NCBI GenBank assembly: GCA_030765065.1
Contig: CM060983.1
Coordinates: forward strand, 228,923,528 to 228,987,527
DNA from: Deroplatys truncata
Taxonomy: Eukaryota > Arthropoda > Insecta > Mantodea > Mantidae
Reading direction: 5' to 3'
Length of the DNA: 64,000 bases
The translations under genes were made by a program, and so were the position numbers. This document shows positions 11,507-23,698 of the stretch, in pieces. Numbering within the stretch: the stretch's first letter is position 1; every line of letters begins with the position of its first letter. The notes under the pieces were generated by a model that was given only the letters and a program-made list of their open reading frames with translations, was not told the origin of the DNA and did no database searches.

Positions 11507-14223
11507 TTTTTTTTGTATCGGATTAGCAATGGAGTTTTTTAGACAATTGGGGAAAACCCCAGATGTAATAATGGAATTTACCATATCTAATAAAGGGTCT
11601 ATTAAGGCAATGAGACATTTTTTAATAATGTAGTGAATATACCATCTTACCCAGCAGAGCTTTGTTTTTCATTGTATTAATAGCCTTCGATATTTCACTA
11701 ATATGGTTATTAATTGGTTGAATTGTTTTATCTCTTTTTTCTAACAGCTAAGCAATACAGTTTGTAAAGTTTGTGTTAAAAATTTTGCTTATATGTATTG
11801 GATCCGTGATTAGTGTACCTTGTTTTATTACTTGTATATTTTCAGTCCATTTTTTAAATTTCTCACATACTTTGTTCATAATATTCCATGTTGTTTTGGA
11901 AATACAGTGAGTATTTTCAAATTCAGTGAGTATTTTCAAATTCAGTATTTATTTGTATAGATTTTTTAGTTTTAATCAACACCTTATATTCTTTCTTGTA
12001 ATTTTTTAATTTCTCTTTGTCCATTGGGTTTTTTGAGAGTATATATTTGTCATAATAGTCTTTTAATTTCTCTTTAGCAATTAAAATATTTTTATCTCTC
12101 CAACGCCATGTTTTATTAGTTTTTTTTAATTGATTTTACTTGAAATGGGCATACAGTATCTAGATAGTAATTAAAAATAGTATAGAAATTATCCCATTTT
12201 TTATTAGTATCTTTTTCATTATAAACTTCCACCCAGGTTTCATTTTTTTAACAAGTTGCATAAGCAATTTACATTTCCGTCGTTAAAGTCTCTTAATTCT
12301 ACTCTATATGTCTTGCATGTCTGACCTGGTGGATTATTGAGTTCAATATCAATTTCTTGAGCATAGTGATCTGATAGGTGACTGTTTAATACTTTTGTTT
12401 GGAAAGTATCTAGTGGTAGGTTTGTTATGATATGATCAATTATTGTAGCCGAAATTTCTGTTTCTCTGGTAGGTTGGCTAATTGTTAAGTGCAGTTTATA
12501 CATATTTGCAATATTAAGAAGTTGCTTAAAATCATTATTACTTGCTATCCTATCAATATTCAAGTCGCCCGTAAGTACTATAGTTTCATTCTCAATTCGA
12601 TTAAGGATTGTTGTTAAACTTTGAAAGAATTCAGTTAACTTACTATTTGGGGATCTATAGCAAGCTAGTATTAACATAGTTTCCTGATTTTTACTCAGTT
12701 CTATACCTACAATCTCAAAGATCTTATCAATACTATATTTGTTTTTATCCAGCTTATGGCCTTTGCATTAGTTATATCGTTAGATACAAAAAGTGCCGCA
12801 CCCCCTTCTTTACAGCTTTGTCTAGAAAAATGTGCTATATTCGTGTATCCTTCGATATGACAGTGGATTATTTAGTTATCTTTTAGGTCATGCTCGCATG
12901 CTGCAAAAACATTGGGTTTATTTTCCTTGAGAAAAATTGTTTTGTTGCTTATATATAGAATATTCTGATGAATAAGTTTAATCCTATTTCTATTTTTTGA
13001 ACATGGATTTGAAGACTGAGTCACTTTTGACCCAGTCATTAATACAAGTTTCCCTGTTGATCCACATTTTTGTGTTTATTAGTACAATCTAGTGCTATTA
13101 TTGGGCCTAATTCTGGATTTATGTTATTTTATATAAAATTGAGTAGTTATCCCTTACTTTACCAGCCCATGTCTAGTGTGCGAGTCTGTGTAACATTTAC
13201 AATGTACTACATACACTATTTATCCTTGCATTACAACCGGAGAGTTTGTGTCCAAGTCATACCATGTTTATCATGGTTACATTTGTTAACATTCTCCTGA
13301 GGTTTCTCATTATATTGTCACCATTATTTATGTCCTTGTCATTTGTTCCCCCCATTAAAAATTGAGGTTAAATTCTCACAAACACACGCTGAGTCCTTTA
13401 TAACTTGTTCAAAGTTGGCATTTGGCTTCACCACTCCTTCCACTTGATAATGTTTCCGTCAGTATCCTAACCTTCCGGGCCTTGGTTTTGTTCCTTAAAG
13501 GTGCACATTTCTGACATTTGAAGTTCTTCAGGATCCTCATTGTTGCTAAGACAGGAGAAACGATTTCTGCTCGATGTTTAAACTTATTCACATAATCCCT
13601 TGCTGCGTATTGAGGTTTCTCCCACATTAAGTCTTCCTTCTAATTTCATTCTCCAAGTAGTTCTTTATTTCTCTTGCTCCTTTTAGGTCTCTAGTTAGTA
13701 GGTTGATTATTAGTTGTAGCAGTGCTATGGTTTCTGTTGTTTTCGTGTTACTTGTGTTTGGTTCTCGTACATTTCAGCAAATGAGGATTCTGTTGTTACT
13801 AATATTTCTACGTTGAGCACTGATGTTTTCTTCATTACTGCTCTCCTTATTTATGTTGTTTGCTTCTTCATACACAGTTTTTTTGCCAAAATCGCGGAAC
13901 TTTAGTTTGTACTGATCTACAAACGTCGCCATCATGAATACTATCATAACTTTGACACTGAAAGTTAATTTGGTCAAAGAAAGACATCCTAAGTCTATAC
14001 ATAGTTCTTTTAATACGGAAAACTTTCTTGTAGCAATATTTTGTGTAGATGCTACTACACTTTCCTCAGCATGTTTACAGGATGCAGCCGAGGCTTTCAA
14101 AAATGTTGGGGTCTCTAACGACTCTTGAATTGAATTCTTGTGGGACACCAAGATTTCATGCCTCCTTTAATCTATCAGCTTTGACAACATGATATCCTGA
14201 ATGTAAACGGGGAAAAAAAAATT

Positions 14224-15058
14224 TCTGATGTGATACATTCACATGACTTTCTCTACCCTCTCTCTTTATAAGTGGGTATGGAAACTATTCTTACTAAAGC
14301 TCATTTTTCTATCTACTACATTTTAATCCAAATAAACCTTTTGTAGAAACAGCTACATTACACATTTCGTTATAGAGAACAGCGATAGTCAAATGTTTAA
14401 ATACTGGACGCTATATGCTGGCCTTAAAATTCCATGAAACATCTGTTTCCATGAAACATCTGAAAATCGATGGGGCAATAAAACAATGACAAGTAACCTT
14501 TATACCTTCGAACCTTTAATAATGGATATCTCAGAAATGGCTTATGCAACAAAAAATTTATTTTAAGTAAATTATGTGTTTTAAAGAAAACTAAATTTTT
14601 TTGCATGGTTCATTTTCGTCTGTCGCTTAATGTTAACAAGTTATACAAGATTATACAAAGTTCCTTCTAAATGAAGAGGACTTCCTAGGCTATTTCCAGA
14701 AAATTTGATATATAATTTTATTTTGTCATGTAAATATCTGTCATATATGATATTTTAATCAAAATTGTTAGCCATTGTTTAGAAAATCAAAATTTTCAAA
14801 AAATGTTCTATGTAAAGGGTAGCTGGGGTGGGGGATTTTCTTGCAAATCTTCATGCCACATCCTTGGAAGATACTAAACTTAAATACCAAGTTTGGTATT
14901 TATCCGACTTTTTGTTGTTGAGTTATGCTGTTTCAGACAGACACATAGCCACACACACAGACATGTTTCCGAAAATGCTTTATTTAGATTCAGGACACCT
15001 CAAACATGTTTGGGTGGAATACAATACATCTCCTACATACTATACATAGTGGAGAAAG
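14224..15058 (+). mobile_element. ~840-bp repeat family, copy 2
   Basis: Opposite orientation to copy 1. It starts TCTGATGTGATACATTC after an A-run and ends ATAGTGGAGAAAG, so the 3' terminal repeat has mutated. It keeps the CACACACACAG stretch at about 14950. The divergence from copy 1 suggests an older insertion. It lies just outside the 5' end of the LINE ending at 14155. Confidence 0.8.
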
Positions 15059-15717
15059 CAATAAAGAACATTTAGTTGTCACAGATTTACTCGTATCTAG
15101 TTTAGATATACTTGTAATATATGGAATCCAAATTCTTTATTATTATTAATTTAGAACTGCATTAAAAAGTTAATTAGGTCAACATTTATAATCTAATACA
15201 TTTGAGCCAGGAGCATTGTTTTCCAGGGGAACCTACTTCGAGTTAGATATAAAGAATGATTGGAAAATTATCATTTGTGTTACTGTCTATATTAAAACAC
15301 AGGTTTAAACTGTTAAGTTCTTGCATTTGTCGTGAATGTTAGTACCACAGCTTACCTGATCATGACGCCAGGCATTTCTCTTGTACAAACTACGCATAAA
15401 TAATGGAATTTCTCCAGAATACTGTACTATGCATCACTTGTTTAACACTTTCAACTTTTCCACTAATTGTTTATTTGATGTCCCAATTTAGTAGGTTTTG
15501 TGTCTTTTGTATGTCCATTTTTATTTCACTGGAACTAGAACTTCATTCCCTTTTCTTCCTTAAAACAAATTTATCCATCTCTTCTTTTGTGCTAAGAGTT
15601 TTACAAATTTGATTGTCTACTGCATTTTGACCCTGGTCACTTATTCAGTAGACAATCACTACAGTTTATTTACATTTTACAATTTCTTGTCAATAAATTA
15701 TCTTGCTCTTTTTTTTT
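15059..15717 (+). other. anonymous intron sequence
   Basis: AT-rich; no coding similarity or repeat structure that I recognise. Confidence 0.6.
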
Positions 15718-16735
15718 CAGTTTTTTTTTTTTTTTTTCATGTCCCATTTCCACTTTTTTTTTCACTTTTCATTTATTGATTACTTAACCATCACACATTC
15801 ACTATAGTTTTCCATTCAAAGTAAGATGCACTACCTCTTACTTTTCTCTTTCCACTGTCCAAAGCCATTTATTTTTTACTTTACACAAAAACTGTCCAAT
15901 GCTTCTAGCGTCCTTGCATATCATTTCAATTATAAGTGTATTTCTATCCCCCTTCAACCACTTCTTATTAAAAAATTCTTTTCTCCAATTTTCTGTTCCT
16001 TGGCACTTAAATACTATGTGTTCAATGTCTTCATTACCACCACATATCGGACATTGGTTTCTAGGAATACCCTGTCTTAGCCCTTTTAGCCTCCATGCTC
16101 CGGTTCTTAACCATGCAATAGATTCTCTCTCTTCTTTATTTACTATGTCTATATATTTTTCCCTACCCCATGTATTTTTCATTGGCCTATAATAAACTAA
16201 TGAGCTCTTTTCGGCAATCTCACTGTACATGATTTGTATTTCTATATCTTCCAGTCTTTTCCTTGCCTTTTTCCAAAAATGTTTTACGTTATTTTCTCTC
16301 CTTCTCCATATATCTCCTAACCCATTTTTCTCCAAAAAATTCCGTAATTTACTTACCCATCCATCATTCATTAAGCTATTCTCTTGGTATTCAATACATT
16401 GTCTTAACACATTACTTATTCCTAGATTTAAAATTCTGAGCCAAAATTTCAAAGCTCTTTCCATTATCTTCCCCTTAGTTGGCACCCTGCCCATCTTTAA
16501 TTGTGCTACCTGTCTTACAATTGACTTCGGTAGCCCTAGTATTTCTCTACAAAACATCCTGTGCACCACATCTATACATTCCCAACCTCTATCTAATCCC
16601 CATATTTCTATACCATACATCATTTTTGCCTCCACAACCATCTCATAAACTTTTTCCAGCCATTTAACATTTATATTAGGTACTTAATATTTGCAGCTTC
16701 TAATTGCTGCCATTGCCCCTTTACCTCCATCTCTT
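15718..16735 (-). mobile_element. 5'-truncated LINE with open C-terminal frame and CCHC finger
   Basis: A 267-codon open frame at 16641-15838 extends upstream through one stop to about 16735. It starts in the RT thumb (MMYGIEIWG, then AQLKMGRVPTKGK) and ends in a zinc finger CPICGGNEDIEHIVFKC (C-x2-C-x7-H-x4-C), which is the C-terminal CCHC seen in several LINE clades. A run of T at 15719-15737 on the + strand is the poly(A) tail. 5' truncation, an almost intact frame and a poly(A) tail indicate a fairly recent insertion. A diverged relative lies at 53930-54560. I cannot assign the clade without the RT core. Confidence 0.85.
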
Positions 16736-16829
16736 CTTAAAGCACACACACATACACAGTGTACATTTGACAAGAATGAGTGAACCACACAGACCAGATC
16801 AGAAGTGAGCTCTACTAATAGGAGGGAAA

Positions 16830-19800
16830 GTGGCATATCGTCTGTTTCTGTGTCAGATTGCTACAGCTTGTTGAGAGGTATTGTTTATAGCCTGTTACAA
16901 AGAAGCAATATATTGTTTGTGTCTGTTTCAGATTCTTACAGCTTGTTGAGAGGATATCTTTATACCCTCTTACAAAGAATCGAATATCATTTGTTTCTGT
17001 GTCGGATTGTTACAGCTTGTTGAGAGGTTATGTTTGTAGCCTCTTACAAAGAAGCAAATATCATTTGTTTCTGTGTCAGATTGTTACAGCTTGTTGAGAG
17101 GTTATGTTTGTAGCCTCTTACAAAGAAGCAAATATCGTTTGTTTCTGTGACAGATTTATACACCTTGTTGAGAGGTTATGTTTGTAGCCTCATACAAAGA
17201 AGAAAATATCGTTTGTTTCTGTGACACATTGTTACAGTTTGTTGAGAGGTTATGTTTGTAGCCTCTTACAAAGAAAAAGCATATTGTTTGTTTCTGTGAC
17301 AGATTGTTACAGCTTGTTGAGAGGTTATGTTTACAGCCTCTTACAAAGACGCAGCATATTGTTTGTTTCTGTGACAGATTCTTACAGCTTGTTGAGAGGT
17401 TAAGTTTGTAGGCTCTTACAAAGGATCGAATATCCTTTGTTTCTGTGTCGGATTGTTACAGCTTGTTGAGAGGTTATGTTTATAGCCACTTAAAAACGAT
17501 CGAATATCATTTGTTTCTCTGTCGGATTGTTAAAGTTTGTTGAGAGGTTATGTTTATAGCCTCTTACAAAGGATCGAATATCATTTGTTTCTGTGTCGGA
17601 TTGTTACAGTTTGTTGATAGGTTATGTTTATAGCCTCTTACAAGGGATCGAATATCATTTGTTTCTGTGTCGGATTGTTACAGTTTGTTGAGAGGTTAGG
17701 TTTATAGCCTCTTACAAAGGATCGAATATCCTTTGTTTCTGTGTCGGATTGTTACAGTTTGTTGAGAGGTTATGTTTATAGCTTCTTACAAAGGATTGAA
17801 TATCATTTGTTTCTGTGTTGGATTGTTACAGGTTGTTGAGAGGTTATGTTTGTAGGCTCTTACAAAGGATCGAATATCAAGTGTTTCTGTGTCGGATTGT
17901 TACAGCTTGTTGAGAGGTTATGTTTGTAGGCTCTTACAAAGGATCGAATATCGTTTGTTTCTGTGTAGTATTGTTACAGCTTGTTGAGAGGTTAGGTTTG
18001 TAGCCTCTTACAAAGGATCGAATATCATTTGTTTCTGTGACAGATTGTTACAGCTTGTTGAGACGTTATGTTTATAGCCTCTTACAAAGGATCGAATATT
18101 ATTTGTTTCTGTGTCGGATTGTTACAGTTTATTGAGAGGTTATGTTTATAGCCTCTTACAAAGGATCGAATATCATTTGTTTCTGTGCCAGATTGTTACA
18201 GCTTGTTGAGAGGTTATGTTTATAGCCTCTTACAAAGGATCGAATATCATTTGTTTCTGTGTCAGATTGTTACAGCTTGTTGAGAGGTTATGTTTATAGC
18301 CTCTTACAAAGGATCGAATATCATTTGTTTCTGTGTCAGATTGTTACAGCTTGTTGAGAGGTTATGTTTATAGCCTCTTACAAAGGATCGAATATCATTT
18401 GTTTCTGTGCCAGATTGTTACAGCTTGTTGAGAGGTTATGTTTATAGCCTCTTACAAAGGATCGAATATCATTTGTTTCTGTGTCAGATTGTTACAGCTT
18501 GTTGAGAGGTTATGTTTATAGCCTCTTACAAAGGATCGAATATCATTTGTTTCTGTGTCAGATTGTTACAGCTTGTTGAGAGGTTATGTTTATAGCCTCT
18601 TACAAAGGATCGAATATCGTTTGTTTCTGTGTCGGATTGTTACAGTTTGTTGAGAGGTTATGTTTATAGCTTCTTACAAAGGATTGAATATCATTTGTTT
18701 CTGTGTCGGATTGTTACAGGTTGTTGAGAGGTTATGTTTGTAGGCTCTTACAAAGGATCGAATATCAAGTGTTTCTGTGTCGGATTGTTACAGCTTGTTG
18801 AGAGGTTATGTTTGTAGGCTCTTACAAAGGATCGAATATCGTTTGTTTCTGTGTAGTATTGTTACAGCTTGTTGAGAGGTTATGTTTATAGCCTCTTACA
18901 AAGGATCGAATATCATTTGTTTCTGTGACAGATTGTTACAGCTTGTTGAGACGTTATGTTTATAGCCTCTTACAAAGGATCGAATATCATTTGTTTCTGT
19001 GTCGGATTGTTACAGTTTATTGAGAGGTTATGTTTATAGCCTCTTACAAAGGATCGAATATCATTTGTTTCTGTGCCAGATTGTTACAGCTTGTTGAGAG
19101 GTTATGTTTATAGCCTCTTACAAAGGATCGAATATCATTTGTTTCTGTGTCAGATTGTTACAGCTTGTTGAGAGGTTATGTTTATAGCCTCTTACAAAGG
19201 ATCGAATATCATTTGTTTCTGTGTCAGATTGTTACAGCTTGTTGAGAGGTTATGTTTATAGCCTCTTACAAAGGATCGAATATCATTTGTTTCTGTGTCA
19301 GATTGTTACAGCTTGTTGAGAGGTTATGTTTATAGCCTCTTACAAAGGATCGAATATATTTGTTTCTGTGTCGGATTGTTACAGTTTATTGAGAGGTTAG
19401 GTTTATAGCCTCTTACAAAGGATCGAATACCGTTTGTTTCTGTGTCAGATTCTTACAGCTTGTTGAGAGGTTATGTTTATAGCCTCTTACAAAGGAATAT
19501 TTGCTTCTGTGTCGGATTGTTACAGTTTATTGAGAGGTTAGGTTTATAGCCTCTTACAAAGGATCGAATATCGTTTGTTTCTGTGTCGGATTGTTACAGT
19601 TTGTTGACAGGTTATGTTTATAGCCTCTTACAATGGATGAATATCATTTGTTTCTGTGTCGGAATGTTACAGGTTGTTGAGAGGTTATGTTTGTAGGCTC
19701 TTACAAAGGATCGAATATCATTTGTTTCTGTGTCGGATTGTTACAGCTTGTTGAGAGGTTATGTTTATAGTCTCTTACAACGGATCGAATATCATTTGTT

Positions 19801-21805
19801 TCTGTGACAGATTGTTACAGCTTGTTGAGAGGTTATGTTTTTAGGCTCTTACAAAGGATCGAATATCGTTTGTTTCTGTGTCGGATTGTTACAGTTTGTT
19901 GAGAGGTTATGTTTGTAGGCTCTTACAAAGGATCAAATATCGTTTGTTTCTGTGTAGTATTGTTACAGCTTGTTGAGAGGTTATGTTTATAGCCTCTTAC
20001 AAAGGATCGAATATCATTTGTTTCTGTGACAGATTGTTACAGCTTGTTGAGACGTTATGTTTATAGCCTCTTACAAAGGATTGAATATCATTTGTTTCTG
20101 TGTCGGATTGTTACAGTTTATTGAGAGGTTATGTTTATAGCCTCTTACAAAGGATCGAATATCATTTGTTTCTGTGTCAGATTGTTACAGCTTGTTGACA
20201 GGTTATGTTTATAGCCTCTTACAAAGGATCGAATATCATTTGTTTCTGTGTCAGATTGTTACAGCTTGTTGACAGGTTATGTTTATAGCCTCTTACAAAG
20301 AATCGAATATCATTTGTTTCTGTGTCAGATTGTTACAGCTTGTTGAGAGGTTATGTTTATAGCCTCTTACAAAGGATCGAATATCATTTGTTTCTGTGTC
20401 AGATTGTTACAGCTTGTTGAGAGGTTATGTTTATAGCCTCTTACAAAGGATCGAATATCATTAGTTTCTGTGTCGTATTGTTACAGCTTGTTGAGAGGTT
20501 ATGTTTATAGCCTCTTACAAAGGATCGAATATCATTTGTTTCTGTGTCAGATTGTTACAGCTTGTTGAGAGGTTATGTTTATAGCCTCTTACAAAGGATC
20601 GAATATCATTTGTTTCTGTGTCGGATTGTTACAGTTTATTGAGAGGTTATGTTTAAAGCCTCCTACAAAGGATCGAATATCATTTGTTTCTTTGTCGGAT
20701 TGTTACAGCTTGTTGAGAGGTTATGTTTGTAGGCTCTTACAAAGGATCGAATATCATTTGTTTCTGTGACAGATTGTGAGAGGTTATGTTTGTAGGCTCT
20801 TACAAAGGATCGAATATCATTTGTTTCTGTGACAGATTGTTACAGCTTGTTGAGAGGTTATGTTTGTAGGGTCTTACAAAGAAGCAGCATATTGTTTGTT
20901 TTTCTGTGACAGATTGTTACAGCTTGTTGAGAGGTTATGTTTGTAGGCTCTTACAAAGAAGCAGCATATTGTTTGTTTCTGTGACAGATTGTTACAGCTT
21001 GTTCAGAGATTATGTTTATAGCTTCTTACAAACAAGCAGCATATTGTTTACTTCTGTGACAGATTGTTACAGCTTGTTGAGAGGTTATGTTTATAGCCTC
21101 TTACAAACAAGCAGCTTATTGTTTGTTTCTGTGACAGATTGTTACAGCTTGTTGAGAGATTATGTTTATAGCTTCTTACAAAGAAGCAGCATATTGTTTG
21201 TTTCTGTGTCAGTTTGTTACAGCTTGTTGATAAGTTATGTTTATAGTGTTTTACAAAGGATCGAATATCATTTGTTTCTGTGACAGATTGTTACAGCTTG
21301 TTGAGAGGTTATGTTTGTAGCCTCTTACAAAGAAGCAGCATATTGTTTGTTTCTGTGACAGATTGTTACAGCTTGTTGAGAGATTATGATTATAGCTTCT
21401 TACAAAGAAGCAGCATATTGTTTGTTTCTGTGTCAGTTTGTTACAGCTTGTTGAGAAGTTATGTTTATAGTGTTTTACAAAGGATCGAATATCATTTGTT
21501 TCTGTGACATATTGTTACAGCTTGTTGAGAGGTTATGTTTGTAGCCTCTTACAAATAAGCAGCATATTGTTTGTTTCTGTGACAGATTGTTACAGCTTGT
21601 TGAGAGGGTATGTTTGTAGCCTCTTACAAATAAGCAGCATATTGTTTGTTTCTGTGACAGATTGTTACAGCTTGTTGAGAGGTTATGTTTATAGCCTCTT
21701 ACAAAGAAGCAGCATATTGTTTGTTTCTGTGACAGATTGTTACAGCTTGTTGAGAAGTTATGTTTATAGTGTTTTACAAAGGAATGAATATCGTTTGTTT
21801 CTGTT
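16830..21805. repeat. satellite array, ~67 monomers of 74-75 bp
   Basis: The array is built on a monomer containing GTTACAGCTTGTTGAGAGG, TTATAGCCTCTTACAAAGG and TTTGTTTCTGTGTCAGATT. The central part uses a 74-bp form with GGATCGAATATC; both edges use a 75-bp form with GAAGCAGCATATTG. A block with three rare variants (ATATCAAGTG, GTGTAGTATTG and ACAGGTTG) recurs exactly 888 bp apart (17873 and 18761; 17963 and 18851), so 12 monomers form a higher-order repeat. The third occurrence (19942) is 1091 bp on because of small deletions near 19355, 19490 and 19633. Each monomer holds an imperfect dyad TGAGAGGTTAT-GTTT-ATAGCCTCTTA that can form an 11-bp hairpin. The array lies wholly in the intron between the WHIM3 and PHD1 exons. 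Confidence 0.97.
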
Positions 21806-23573
21806 GCGATCGTCGTCACATTTTTCGAATGCTGTTTTAAAGTTCTTCGTATTCTTCGACCTTGAGGAGTAAAAAGTGACATAAGCAACTTTAACTTGAA
21901 CCTGGTTAGAACTCTGTTTGAGTTACTGTAATGGATGGTAAATTCAAAAACTGTAAAGCTACCTGCAGTACTTAGTAATGTTATGTTGCATGTTTTGCAG
22001 TTAAATAACACTAATTTAAATAAACTATTAATTTACAGTGGGATTCAAGTTATGCTAAAAATCGGCAACAATGTCTTATGTTTTGTTATTCAAAGTACTA
22101 AAATACTGCTGAAGATATGCTGTTATGAGCAACTCATCAAGATAATGTGTTTAATTGCATCAGAATATTTCTCATTGGTTCTGCATTTAAAAAAGCTTGT
22201 TTAGTCCTTAGTAAATTGTTTATAATGAATAGAACATTTACAAGTCATATCTGAGCTATGCAAAGTCCTGGTGTATCGCATAGGAGAAGAACACAAAAGC
22301 AGCAAATAGAGGCTTATTACAACAATTCTTTCAGAGGTGAAAGCCTCCATAAAGTAATCTTTTACAGTGTGCTCTCTAAAATAGCTGCTTATCTGACTGT
22401 TAACATAACAAAAAATAGTACTTTAGTAGCTTAAACTGCCAAAGTCATCATGGAACCAGATAGCAGTGATCAGATTTTCATTCACAAGAGAAACACTGCT
22501 TGCTTTTCATCACCCGTCTTTAATTGAAGTATATTCCTTATCATCAATGTTTCTGGCTTGGAGTGAAATTTACTCAGGATTTTCACTCATATTTTCAGTA
22601 CAAGCTTGTTTAGAAATGAGCGTTCAGAATAAGCCTGCCATTTATATCCAACTATATTATATTTATATATTTAATTCAATATAATTTGGAGAGCTTTTAC
22701 TAAAATCTACTATATGCACCATGAATGCAAAAAGCTTTAGTGGACTCATCCAGTATTAATTTGTCCACTGAAGTCTTATTTTGCATACTTGATACATAAA
22801 TAGCTATAAAGGTGCTTTTAAACAAACACGCCCTTGTTAAGACATTGCATTGTTTGTAAAATGCCAGAAAGAATTCTTTATGGACTCTGCACACAGGGCT
22901 TCTAGGACCCTGTTTTACAATTTATATATTAAATTTAAAAATACCAAGGTAAAGATAACAAATGTGTGTAATCTCTGTTTCACAATAAGACTTTGTTAAC
23001 TTAACTTTATAAATACAGATATAAACACTTAACAAACGTAAATATCATGTGCATTCTGCCATAAGGCCATTTCAAAGCATCAGCAACCACGCATTAAGAA
23101 AACCACTAAAGATCAATATTTAAGTCTCCATACTACTAGCACATTTGATAAGAATTATGTGTTTCTTTAATCTGAAAGATGTTATATAAAGATATTTTAT
23201 TGCATTTAAATATTAAAAGAAGTCAGATATTGAGAACACACGTTTACAAATTCTTGCACTGTAGTATATTGGCTATGCTGATGACCTTTGATATGATAGG
23301 TCTTTTGCTGAATATGCTTTGTTACTTTGTGCATTGCATTGATTGGTTAAGTGCAAATGCGAGATTTTCACTTAGGTTCAGCGTGATGGTATTTAAGGTC
23401 ACAAATAAAATAAAATTGCTATTTTAGAGAAAATTAGGTACGAAAGAACTAACAACTACATTACTGCTATTGGCAGTGGCTGTAGCGTAAAGTAACAAGG
23501 TATCATACAGTGTTTATCACCAAGGTACGACTGAAGTGTAACTAACATTACCTTTATTATTGTTACGGTGGAG
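21806..23573 (+). other. anonymous intron sequence with branch point and acceptor
   Basis: No coding similarity. The end carries a good branch-point match TAACTAAC at about 23539-23546, then a T-rich tract and the tandem acceptor GAG-CAG at 23571-23576. Confidence 0.65.
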
Positions 23574-23576
23574 CAG
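23571..23576 (+). other. NAGNAG tandem 3' splice site
   Basis: GAGCAG offers two acceptors three bases apart. Use of the first keeps CAG (Gln), giving IMKA-QNCQFC; use of the second gives IMKA-NCQFC. Both are in frame with the phase-0 donor at 2355. CAG is generally preferred over GAG as an acceptor, but the Gln form fits my recollection of insect homologues. Confidence 0.65.
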
Positions 23577-23698
23577 AATTGCCAGTTCTGCCACAGCGGT
23601 GACAATGAAGACAAACTGCTTCTATGTGATGGCTGTGATAAGGGCTACCATACATACTGCTTCCGGCCCAAGATGGAGAACATTCCAGATGGTGACTG
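23574..23698 (+). CDS. tou/BAZ2B: BAZ2/toutatis exon: first PHD finger, main part
   Basis: This exon encodes [20 protein letters not shown], then [12 protein letters not shown] and MENIPDGDW. These are six of the eight zinc ligands of a C4HC3 PHD finger (C-x2-C, C-x2-C, H-x2-C). PHD fingers of this family read the N-terminal tail of histone H3. The donor GTAGGT at 23699 splits the Trp codon after its second base; the next exon begins with the missing G at 59879, so PHD1's last Cys pair (WYCFEC) is encoded 36 kb away. The start is either 23574 or 23577 because of the tandem acceptor. The frame is intact and highly conserved in character, unlike every surrounding frame. Confidence 0.95.

Larger units (their letters stand above)
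6690..14155 (-). mobile_element. CR1/Jockey-like LINE, interrupted by a PLE and an 839-bp repeat
   Basis: Read on the minus strand. ORF1-like sequence occupies about 14151-13010, including an open stretch at 14151-13774 and one at 13627-13409, with a GGTND-type stretch suggesting a decayed SGNH esterase. The APE endonuclase-type domain lies at about 13010-12240, with LTGDLNID, the IDHIITNL box and SDHYAQ. The RT follows: 'WNIMNKV' linker at about 11900, FPNCLKNSIANPI at about 11540, NYRPITLVSTLSKVVEK at about 10640. After the PLE it resumes with FLDLSKAFDSIDHDIL (7885-7835), GVPQGSVL (7690) and the catalytic YMDD (about 7540-7552). The thumb continues to about 6700. A (TA)n run at 7602-7650 sits inside the RT, between the GVPQGS and YMDD boxes. 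There is no RNase H. Removing insertions leaves about 4.1 kb, like the LINE at 49794-53870. Several frameshifts and stops make it inactive. Confidence 0.85.

Noticed and set aside
16830..21805. CRISPR-like array
   Set aside because: Monomers are contiguous 74-75 bp with no unique spacers, and the context is a eukaryotic intron. It is a satellite.
20906..21872. Repetitive protein genes in the satellite
   Set aside because: Open frames follow from a 75-bp period and low stop density; no promoter, no splice signals, and open on both strands.
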